A DNA stretch of 62,265 nt, from positions 1 through 62,265 of the forward strand of contig JABMNL010000051.1 in the NCBI GenBank assembly GCA_013204585.1, read 5' to 3'. The translations under genes were made by a program, and so were the position numbers. This stretch comes from SAR202 cluster bacterium (GTDB lineage Bacteria > Chloroflexota > Dehalococcoidia > Lucifugimonadales > UBA3495). Positions 54,136 to 61,175 of the stretch are shown here, one piece after another. The notes under the pieces are model-generated. The model did no database searches and had not been told where the DNA came from. It was given only the letters and a program-made list of their open reading frames with translations. The stretch's first letter is position 1. Every line of letters starts with the position of its first letter.

Positions 54136-55467
54136 ATGACTATCGCGGCACAAGACTTGGAACTAATTAAACGAGAGTTGTCTGGCATCCGAGAATTCTA
54201 TGACGCCCGGATCGACACGGAGATTCCTCCCTTTAAAGAGGAGGTTGACCGCATCGCCAGCCAACTGGGTAAAGTGCAGGAGATGTGGCGGGGCGGGGAG
54301 AAAAGGGCGTTACTTTCTCGCTTCGGAGGCGGAGAAAGGCCCAGGGTGGGCTTCGGGAAATACACCGGACTAGACCACTTGGACATGGCCTGCGTACGCA
54401 GTCTTCTCACTGCCCAGATGCGGGAACCGGCGGGCGTGAACCCTCGGATGCTCGACGATTGGCAGTCCAACTTGAAAGCGGCCATGGACTCCACGACCTC
54501 GGGCTCCGGAGACGAATTGGTGGACACCCAGGAAGCCAGGGCCCTTTGGGATGACGTCAATCTGGAGACCTCGGTAGCGCCCCTTTTCAACACGGTTCAG
54601 ATGCCCAGCAATCCATTCCAGATTCCACTACAACTGGGCGACGTGAACTGGTACCCCGGAACCGAGAACGTCGCCACCAAGAGCACCAGCCTGGCCACCG
54701 CCCGCCAGACCCTCACCGCCTACGAGTTGGTGGCTGAGATTCCGTGGTCATACGATCTGGACGAAGACGCCGTTATCGCCATGATGGAGGAACTCCGACG
54801 CAGCCTGATGCGGAACGCTCGTGAAGTAATTGACGATGTGATTCTGAACGGAGACACCACCGCCACCAACAACATCAACGCCGACGGCGCGACCATCGCT
54901 TCGACCGACGCGGGCAAGGGTCAGTGGCTCCTGGGATTCGACGGCCTACTCCACCTGCCATTAGTGGATAACACGGGTCAAAGCGTCAACCACAACGCTG
55001 CGGTCTCGGACGATATGTTCAACGAGGTTCGGGGCAAGCTGGGCAAGTATGGCGTGCGTCCTTCGGAGACCGTCTATGTCACCGACGTCAACACATTTAT
55101 CAAGGCCCTTAGCGTTGCCAACTTCCGCACCCTGGACAAATTCGGCCCGCAAGCAACCCTGCTTACCGGCCAATTGGGCGCAGTTGAAGGCATCCCCGTC
55201 ATTGTCTCAGAGCAGATGGGGCTGGCCGACACGGACGGCAAGGTTACCGGCGCTGGCAACGGCACCAATACTGGCCGACTGTTAATCGTCAACCGTTCCC
55301 AATGGCGGGTCGGCTTTAAGCGCGAGTTGACCATTGAGACTGTCCGGGACGCCCAAAAACGGCAGAACATCATGGTGGTCAGCTTTAGGATTGGCCTGCA
55401 AGAACGCACCGGAAGCCGCTCCACCGCCACCCACACAGCCCTCCAATACAACATAACCGGCGTCTAG
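54136..55467 (+). CDS. HK97-type major capsid protein
   Basis: A 443-residue capsid protein. The N-terminal 70 residues are a charged helical delta/scaffold region (LELIKRELSGIREFYDARID...) that the protease would remove. The HK97 fold shows SGDELVDTQEARALWDDVNLET, EIPWSYDLDEDAVIAMMEELRRS, NTDNNxx-like NGDTTATNNIN, and SRRTL-type GVRPSETVYVTDVNTFIKAL, ending IGLQERTGSRSTATHTALQ. ATG at 54136 is chosen over 54130 because AAGGAG lies 6 nt upstream of it. The stop is TAG. Confidence 0.92.
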   Translation: MTIAAQDLELIKRELSGIREFYDARIDTEIPPFKEEVDRIASQLGKVQEMWRGGEKRALLSRFGGGERPRVGFGKYTGLDHLDMACVRSLLTAQMREPAGVNPRMLDDWQSNLKAAMDSTTSGSGDELVDTQEARALWDDVNLETSVAPLFNTVQMPSNPFQIPLQLGDVNWYPGTENVATKSTSLATARQTLTAYELVAEIPWSYDLDEDAVIAMMEELRRSLMRNAREVIDDVILNGDTTATNNINADGATIASTDAGKGQWLLGFDGLLHLPLVDNTGQSVNHNAAVSDDMFNEVRGKLGKYGVRPSETVYVTDVNTFIKALSVANFRTLDKFGPQATLLTGQLGAVEGIPVIVSEQMGLADTDGKVTGAGNGTNTGRLLIVNRSQWRVGFKRELTIETVRDAQKRQNIMVVSFRIGLQERTGSRSTATHTALQYNITGV

Positions 55468-55567
55468 GCGCGCAGCGCCGCTTTCATGGGGCTGCGTTCT
55501 ATAGCAAGTATGGCCTGAGCCGACGAACACCATAAACCTAAATCCCGATTTTATAAGGGGCGCGAAA

Positions 55568-56032
55568 ATGACAACCATTAGCCAGAAAGACCCGGTAGCC
55601 GAGGCCGTCAAAAACATGATTCCGCCCGACCAAAGCGGCATCTCCTACGTGGCCAAACGCTACATCGTAGAAGCCTTAACCGCTGGCAATGCCAACGCTT
55701 TCACCTTCGCGGTGCAGAACCCGGAGGGAGTCGATTGCGTGGTGACCAACGTGGTGGTGGACATCACCACCGCCGGAGGAACAGCCAGTTCAGTGTTGGA
55801 CGTGGACGTGGCAGCCGACCCCACCAGCACCGGCGACAGCATCATCGACGGTCTAGACATCAACCAGACCGGAACGTTCGACCGGCACAAAAACGCCGGT
55901 ACCAACGGCGGCACACCCCTCAAATGGGACAAGAACGGCGGCACCAACGACTACGTGACTGGCAAGATTCTCGTCCAGAACTCCGCCAACCTAGCGGGCA
56001 CGGTCATCATCGAATACGTGCCCCTGTCCTAA
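55568..56032 (+). CDS. Probable head decoration or structural protein
   Basis: A 154-residue beta-rich protein (AFTFAVQNPEGVDCVVTNVVVDITTAGG..., LDVDVAADPTSTGDSIIDGLDINQTG, ending GTVIIEYVPLS). The Thr/Gly/Val-rich, strand-forming composition and position directly after the major capsid gene suggest a capsid-decoration or head-fibre protein; I do not recognise the family. An AAGGGGCG box precedes the ATG. Confidence 0.6.
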   Translation: MTTISQKDPVAEAVKNMIPPDQSGISYVAKRYIVEALTAGNANAFTFAVQNPEGVDCVVTNVVVDITTAGGTASSVLDVDVAADPTSTGDSIIDGLDINQTGTFDRHKNAGTNGGTPLKWDKNGGTNDYVTGKILVQNSANLAGTVIIEYVPLS

Positions 56033-56102
56033 TCGCCCATTAAAGATTGCAGGCCAAAAAGATTCCAGTCCAGAAATTCCGCCAAAGGGGTGTTAACTCA
56101 AG

Positions 56103-56585
56103 ATGGGATATACCGACGGACCCCATGACGATCCCGCTGACACCAAGGACCGCCTAACGCGAATCGGGTCCAAATACCAAGCCTCGCCCACTGGGGTGGC
56201 CGACGGAGACAACGTCTATCTCTTGGTCGACTCCGCCGGGCGACTGGTCACCAAAAACCAATACGAAGCCGCGACCTTCAAGGTCATCGACGCCGTCGCC
56301 ATCACCGCCGGAACTCCAGTCACAGTCTGGACTCCGGCGAGTGGAAAAACCGTCCGGCTGCTGGGCTGGGCCATTTCCACCAGTGCCGCAGCCGCACTGG
56401 AATTTCAAGACAGCGGTACGCCAGGCACGGTCATCGCCCAGACTCCCTTGTTGGCGTTAGCTGGGGTGCACGACTCTCCAGACATTGGAGATGGCCTTGC
56501 CCTGGCCGCCGTCGACAATACTCTCAAATTAAATGTGACCGCCAGCAGTACGGTGTCCGGCATGGTCTTTGGCGTTGAAGAGTAA
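56103..56585 (+). CDS. Probable phage structural protein
   Basis: A 160-residue protein with a polar N-terminus (MGYTDGPHDDPADTKDRLTRIG) and a beta-sandwich-like remainder (TVWTPASGKTVRLLGWAISTSAAAALEFQDSG, LKLNVTASSTVSGMVFGVE). The composition is similar to capsid-decoration and tail-tip beta domains. No family is recognised; assignment rests on position between capsid and holin-like genes. Confidence 0.55.
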   Translation: MGYTDGPHDDPADTKDRLTRIGSKYQASPTGVADGDNVYLLVDSAGRLVTKNQYEAATFKVIDAVAITAGTPVTVWTPASGKTVRLLGWAISTSAAAALEFQDSGTPGTVIAQTPLLALAGVHDSPDIGDGLALAAVDNTLKLNVTASSTVSGMVFGVEE

Positions 56586-56631
56586 TCCAAACGGCCAACG
56601 GCAATAGCCCAACACCATAGGAGTAGAAACA

Positions 56632-56904
56632 TTGACCATCCTCAGCCTGCGTGCCCTGCGTAATCAATTATTCCGAACGGCGAATTCCGAAGTTCCAGAT
56701 GTGCAAACCCCAGCGTCAACCAACGGTCAGCCCAATTCCTGGCTGTCCAGTTATTGGGCTTTGGTGACCCTGACGGGAATTTTGGCGATCGCAGGGTTGG
56801 AAGGCTACGCCCTTAGCCTGGGCATCGACGGCACCGCCCTCAGAGCCGCGCTCACGTCAATCGGAGTTTTGGGCGGCGCCGGCTTTAGCCGGATACTCAA
56901 GTGA
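56632..56904 (+). CDS. Holin-like small membrane protein
   Basis: A 90-residue protein with a polar N-terminus of about 40 residues followed by two hydrophobic segments (YWALVTLTGILAIAGLEGYAL and LRAALTSIGVLGGAGFSRIL) with a short loop. The plan is compatible with a class II holin or a phage membrane protein; no lysin gene is adjacent. The start is TTG, supported by AGGAG 8 nt upstream. It ends TGA, overlapping the GTG of the next gene. Confidence 0.55.
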   Translation: MTILSLRALRNQLFRTANSEVPDVQTPASTNGQPNSWLSSYWALVTLTGILAIAGLEGYALSLGIDGTALRAALTSIGVLGGAGFSRILK

Positions 56905-57293
56905 CATCCCGCCGGGCGGCCAGCGTACGCCGCCGCCCTTACGTCGCTTTGGTCAGAGCCCACGACTCTAATACCTCCACCACACGAAATACATTGGTCA
57001 GCCCTTCCAAGGGCAAGAGAATTAGGGTTCTGCGGGTGCGGGTTATCCAGGAGCAAACCGATGGCAGACATCTGTGGGAGCTATATCTGGGCACCGGAAC
57101 GGACATCGCCACCAATCCAGAGAAGGCCATCGACATACTGGACATTCCCAACGATGGAGAAGCCGCCACCCGGACTTTTCTTCGAGACCAAGGCCCTCGT
57201 GGCGAACGAGACGAAGTCCTCAGCGGCCGGTGGCTGGGAACCGCACCGACGACCGTCCACAAAATCATAGTCGAATACACAGAGGAGTCGTAA
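56901..57293 (+). CDS. Small structural-like protein, paralogue 1
   Basis: A 130-residue protein with a basic N-terminus (RRAASVRRRPYVALVRAHD) and beta-rich body (GKRIRVLRVRVIQEQTDGRHLWELYLGTG, ...EKAIDILDIPNDGEAATRTFLRDQGPRGERDEVLSGRW, ...HKIIVEYTEES). It is clearly paralogous to the next gene. GTG start overlapping the upstream TGA (GTGA). Function unknown; a minor head or decoration protein is plausible. Confidence 0.6.
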   Translation: MTSRRAASVRRRPYVALVRAHDSNTSTTRNTLVSPSKGKRIRVLRVRVIQEQTDGRHLWELYLGTGTDIATNPEKAIDILDIPNDGEAATRTFLRDQGPRGERDEVLSGRWLGTAPTTVHKIIVEYTEES

Positions 57294-57296
57294 GGG

Positions 57297-57692
57297 GTGG
57301 CCAGACGCCGCTACCGGCCCAGAGTCCGGCCACGTCCCTACCGAACCCTAATTCGAGTGGTTAACTCGAGCACCGATACCGACCAACAGACCATCTTGAC
57401 CCCAAGGCCGGGGCATCGGATTCGATTCATACGGACCAAGTTGTTACAAGACGCAGCCGAGGGAAGGCTTTTCTGGGAGCTGTACTTCGGTAACGCTCCA
57501 AACATCATCTCAGGGCCGAGCAAGGGAATCGATATATTAGCGGTGCCCGATTCAGGCACCACGGCAACCCGGGTTTTCCTAAAAGGGCAGGGGCCACGGG
57601 GTAAACCAAACGAGGTTATCAGCGGACGGTGGCGCGGATTCGCGCCATTAACTCCCCACAAGATAATTATCGAATACCGCGAAGAGTCTTAG
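57297..57692 (+). CDS. Small structural-like protein, paralogue 2
   Basis: A 131-residue tandem paralogue of the preceding gene: shared blocks include GHRIRFIRTKLLQ versus GKRIRVLRVRVIQ, RLFWELYFG versus RHLWELYLG, and TATRVFLKGQGPRGKPNEVISGRWRG. The GTG start has GAGGAG about 9 nt upstream. A host-type intergenic repeat lies between it and the connector gene. Confidence 0.6.
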   Translation: MARRRYRPRVRPRPYRTLIRVVNSSTDTDQQTILTPRPGHRIRFIRTKLLQDAAEGRLFWELYFGNAPNIISGPSKGIDILAVPDSGTTATRVFLKGQGPRGKPNEVISGRWRGFAPLTPHKIIIEYREES

Positions 57693-57735
57693 CTGCGGGG
57701 CTTGACCCTGGGCCGCCACACCTCCGACTACGTCA

Positions 57736-57768
57736 GACCTAACCCTCCCTTACGTACCGGAGAGGGAA
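57736..57768. repeat. intergenic repeat between phage genes
   Basis: ACCTAACCCTCCCTTACGTA then CCGGAGAGGGA; with the preceding CCTCCGACTACGTCAG (57721-57736) it matches, on the opposite strand, a shortened form of the composite repeat at 51803-51870. Confidence 0.65.
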
Positions 57769-57784
57769 TTTTTAGGAGGTCCAC

Positions 57785-58609
57785 ATGGGCCGAGAAGCTT
57801 TTCGGTCGCTTTATGGCGACTTGACCAAATTAAAGGACGACAGCCTGCTTAAGGACCCGGCCAGCGGCGCGGGCGACGACGATGAATTATTCCAATTGTT
57901 GCTCGCAGTCTCAGATTGGGTCGACCACTATTGCAACCGGCATTTCTATTCCCGAACCGATACGTTGGTATTCAACGGCACTAGTACCGCCCAATTAATG
58001 GTGCCGGACCTGATTTCGATAACTTCCTTAAAAGAAGACAGCAACGGAGACCTGGCTTTCAATGAAACCTGGGCTGCCAGCGATTACTGGCTGCAACCTT
58101 ACAATGCCTCTCCCTCCCAGCATTGGGGCAGTCCCTACACGGTGGTCAGAGCAAGGTCGAAGGGAGATAAGTCCGATGGCTTCATAGCAGGCGAGCAGAA
58201 CTTCCAAATCATTGGGCTGTGGGGCTACGTACAGTTCGCCGAGGACAGCGGCACTGACCTGAACGACGCCGCCATGACCACCACCAAAACCACGGTGGCA
58301 GTGGATGACGGCACCCAGTTCAATACCGGCCAAACAATTCTGATTGGCACCGAACAAATGCTGGTGACCGCAATTTCGGGAAACGACCTAACGGTAAGCC
58401 GAGGGTTGAACGGCACCACCGCAGTTGCCCACGCCGACAACTCCGATCTCAGCATCCTCCGCTGGCCAGCCTCCGTTGAACGCGCGACCCTGGTACAGGC
58501 GGCGAGAATCTGGACTAGATCTGCGGACTTTGAACCCTTCTTTGTTGACGCCGATGTGGACACCGATGTCCGCCTGTTATTGGAACCATTCCGCAAAGCC
58601 GCCGCCTGA
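57785..58609 (+). CDS. Phage head-tail connector (gp6/gp15-like adaptor)
   Basis: A 274-residue protein. The N-terminal region (FRSLYGDLTKLKD..., LFQLLLAVSDWVDHYCNRHFYSRTDTLVFNGT) follows the plan of phage head-tail connector/gp6-like adaptors that seal the portal after packaging. A central beta region contains TVAVDDGTQFNTGQTILIGTEQMLVTAISGNDLTVSRG, a tail-protein-like beta motif. It ends in a helical segment and TGA. An AGGAGG box is 5 nt before the ATG. It is the last phage gene seen; no tail genes follow. Confidence 0.75.
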   Translation: MGREAFRSLYGDLTKLKDDSLLKDPASGAGDDDELFQLLLAVSDWVDHYCNRHFYSRTDTLVFNGTSTAQLMVPDLISITSLKEDSNGDLAFNETWAASDYWLQPYNASPSQHWGSPYTVVRARSKGDKSDGFIAGEQNFQIIGLWGYVQFAEDSGTDLNDAAMTTTKTTVAVDDGTQFNTGQTILIGTEQMLVTAISGNDLTVSRGLNGTTAVAHADNSDLSILRWPASVERATLVQAARIWTRSADFEPFFVDADVDTDVRLLLEPFRKAAA

Positions 58610-58689
58610 CGACCCTAGGGTCAGTGCGGCTCAAAAATCAGCACCCTCCTTGGCTACGATTTCCTATCTGGTAATCTGGGCAAATCTGC

Positions 58690-58719
58690 TTGACTTGCGA
58701 CCATTGTGTACGCTAGACT
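58690..58719 (+). promoter_or_regulatory. promoter of the first solute-binding protein gene
   Basis: TTGACT, 18-nt spacer, TAGACT. The paralogous gene downstream has TTGACT-18-TAAACT, supporting both as real promoters. Confidence 0.55.
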
Positions 58720-58820
58720 TGCCGCACTCTGTAAACGGAATACTGTCGAATACAGAGTATTATATTTTACAACTAACTCCGACCTAGATTTCACCGTCTC
58801 TATACGTGGCTTTATCAGGT

Positions 58821-58859
58821 AATGACGCCCAAGTCCCATAGCGGACTGACGGCGTCATT
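58821..58859 (+). promoter_or_regulatory. leader hairpin upstream of the first solute-binding protein gene
   Basis: AATGACGCC pairs with GGCGTCATT, enclosing an inner AGTCC/GGACT stem, followed by TTCTTG. It is duplicated with compensating differences at 61096-61134 before the second gene, 41 nt before each ATG. It could be an attenuator. Confidence 0.6.
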
Positions 58860-58900
58860 TCTTGTGAATTAGACCCCAGATAAATATTGGAGGAGACCAC

Positions 58901-60706
58901 ATGCCGAGGCACCGGTTACTTAACGTCAAAACCCTTCTCTCCCTCGTGACAGCGATTGTCTTGATAGTCGCCGTTGCCTGCGGATCTTCCGCGACGGCTA
59001 CGCCGACATCATCCACGGGTGGCACTACTAGCACTCCGGTGCCTACAGCCGTGATGACGGATGCCACTTCAGAACCGGCCATGACCGGCGGCGACGCGAA
59101 GTACGGCGGAAATATCCGCATGTACTCGTATGCAGACACACGAGACTGGGACCCATTAGGGTCGTCTTCCACTTCCAGCGTTCAGGCGTTCTCCCAGCTC
59201 TATAACCAGATGGTCCAGTTCTCAACTGGAGCCGACACCAGCGAGGTCGTAAACGACTTAGCCGATAGCTGGGAAGTTTCCAATGGCGGCGCCACCTACA
59301 CCTTTCACTTGAACCAAGACGCCAAATGGCAAGACGGTGAAGACATCTCCGCCGACGACGTGGTATTCGCCTTCGGACGTTACATGGACCCCGCTAACAA
59401 TATTGGGCGTTCGGGGCTTTTCCGGAACTATGCGTTGCCGGTTGACCAAGGCGGTCTCAAGAAGATTGACGCCGATACCGTTGAGATGAATCTCTCATTT
59501 GCGTCCGGGGCTTTCATGAGCTTCCTGGCTCTGGATTACGCCAAGGTCCTGCCCAAGCACCTCTTGGAAAAGAACATTGACCTAAACCAAGCAGAGAACG
59601 TTATCGCCAACAAGTCCGGTTCCGGACCGTTCATGTTGGAAGAGTACCAACGGGGTAACCAGTACTCGGTCTCCAAAAACCCCAACTACTTCAAAGAGGG
59701 CCGCCCCTACTTTGACAGCATTGATCATTTCATCATCACCGACTCCGGAACAATGATCGCCCAGTTCAAGGCCGGACAACTCGACATGATGAACAGTGGG
59801 TTCTCCAATCTTAACCCCACTGAATACAATGAATTAGACGCCGACACTGTTGGGGCTTCCAACGGCCACTTCACCGCCAACCCCCTTGGCGGTAGCCGAA
59901 ACTGGGGCCTGATGATTAACCGGAAATACCCTGGCCCCCTCCAAGACCCCAATGTACGTAAGGCCATCTATCTGGCTTTGGACCGTGCCCAGCTCAACGA
60001 CCTGCTGGAAGACAACACGGCCGACACCCCTTGCGCCCTCTGGTCCACGGGCTACACCTATGAAGAATGCGCCTCCTTCCCCGGAATCCGGGATAAGAAG
60101 AGCGCTGGCGGCCAGGCCGACCTCGCCTTCGCCAAACAGCTGATGGCCGACGCCGGATATGCGAACGGCTTCAAGACCACCTACGATGCCCGCCAGGTTG
60201 GCAACTATCCTGATGTCTGCTCGATCGTCAAACAGCAGCTCAAGGACTCCCTGGGTATCGACGGCGACATCGGGACCCATGAAAGCGCTGCCGGTTACAC
60301 ACTGTTCGGCACCGCCAGGGCCGAAGGGGCCACCGGGGACTGGCAACTGGCCTGTCAGGGTGAGGGCATGACCGTCCTCGACCCCGACGCCCTTTTGGGC
60401 GGTATTTACCTGACGGGCGGCACCCGCAACTACACCAACCTAGAACCCACCGAAGTTAGGGACTTCTTCGAACTGCAGAAGGTGGAAACCGACCCCGCCA
60501 AACGCCGGGCAATTCTGCGAGACCTGGAAGACTTCCTGATTCCCACCGACCCGAACGACATCTCCAAGGGCTACTCAGACAACCACTGGGTCACCCTGTA
60601 CTGGGGCCAGTTCTACTGGTTGGTCGGCGAGGACATCCGAGGCTTCAACGCTCCCAAAACCGTCCAATACGGATTGAAGCACGAAGACCTTTGGTTGGAC
60701 CGCTAG
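58901..60706 (+). CDS. Family 5 extracellular solute-binding lipoprotein (peptide/nickel type)
   Basis: A 601-residue ABC-transporter binding protein. The signal sequence ends in a lipobox (LIVAVAC at residues about 21-27), then a Ser/Thr-rich linker (TATPTSSTGGTTSTPVPT). The SBP_bac_5 fold is clear: GGNIRMYSYADTRDWDPL, ADSWEVSNGGATYTFHLNQD, SGPFMLEEYQRGNQYSVSKNPNYFKEGRPYFD, NPNVRKAIYLALDRAQ-like block and C-terminal WQLACQGEG. It is expected to be anchored outside the cytoplasmic membrane and to feed a permease not in the window. A GGAGGAG box precedes the ATG. Confidence 0.95.
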   Translation: MPRHRLLNVKTLLSLVTAIVLIVAVACGSSATATPTSSTGGTTSTPVPTAVMTDATSEPAMTGGDAKYGGNIRMYSYADTRDWDPLGSSSTSSVQAFSQLYNQMVQFSTGADTSEVVNDLADSWEVSNGGATYTFHLNQDAKWQDGEDISADDVVFAFGRYMDPANNIGRSGLFRNYALPVDQGGLKKIDADTVEMNLSFASGAFMSFLALDYAKVLPKHLLEKNIDLNQAENVIANKSGSGPFMLEEYQRGNQYSVSKNPNYFKEGRPYFDSIDHFIITDSGTMIAQFKAGQLDMMNSGFSNLNPTEYNELDADTVGASNGHFTANPLGGSRNWGLMINRKYPGPLQDPNVRKAIYLALDRAQLNDLLEDNTADTPCALWSTGYTYEECASFPGIRDKKSAGGQADLAFAKQLMADAGYANGFKTTYDARQVGNYPDVCSIVKQQLKDSLGIDGDIGTHESAAGYTLFGTARAEGATGDWQLACQGEGMTVLDPDALLGGIYLTGGTRNYTNLEPTEVRDFFELQKVETDPAKRRAILRDLEDFLIPTDPNDISKGYSDNHWVTLYWGQFYWLVGEDIRGFNAPKTVQYGLKHEDLWLDR

Positions 60707-60739
60707 GCAACTAGCACCCCAAACCAATTGGTTACCAAT

Positions 60740-60782
60740 AATGGCCCGGCCCTGCGTATGCAGGGCCGGGCCATTTGTTTTT
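60740..60782 (+). terminator. intrinsic terminator after the first solute-binding protein gene
   Basis: A 16-bp stem AATGGCCCGGCCCTGC/GCAGGGCCGGGCCATT with GTAT loop, followed by TGTTTTT. Confidence 0.93.
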
Positions 60783-61175
60783 CAAGTCACTTAATTAGTT
60801 GCCTACTACACCGCAACCAAGCACGTCTTTGGTCTCTTTAGGCCAATAAGTCCAGTCCGCAACTAACTAGGTATTAGTCTTTTAGCTAGCCCACAAATAC
60901 ATTACCAGCCCATGGCCGAACTGCCCCTCGATTTATAAATGATAGTGTGTATCTAATATTAATATATCGCCCTTGACTCCTCTTCTTTTCCTAGACTAAA
61001 CTGCCCACAATAATCGCAATTCTGTGGAATACTCCGTATTCTGTTTTGCAATTCTAATCGGCCATCCGGCCACCATCAATCTAGGCTTTAACAAAAATGA
61101 CGCCCCAGTTCCCTAGTGGACTAAAGGCGTCATTTTTTGTGATGCAGACCCCAGATAAATATTGGAGGAGACCAC
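60783..61175 (+). promoter_or_regulatory. gene-free promoter and leader region of the second solute-binding protein gene
   Basis: No protein frame. It contains the promoter TTGACT (60973-60978), 18-nt spacer, TAAACT (60997-61002). A conserved GAATACTCCGTATTCTG palindromic-looking segment lies near 61026-61042. The leader hairpin AATGACGCC/GGCGTCATT at 61096-61134 is followed by six T. The hairpin and the 40 nt after it nearly duplicate the leader of the first gene. Confidence 0.7.
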
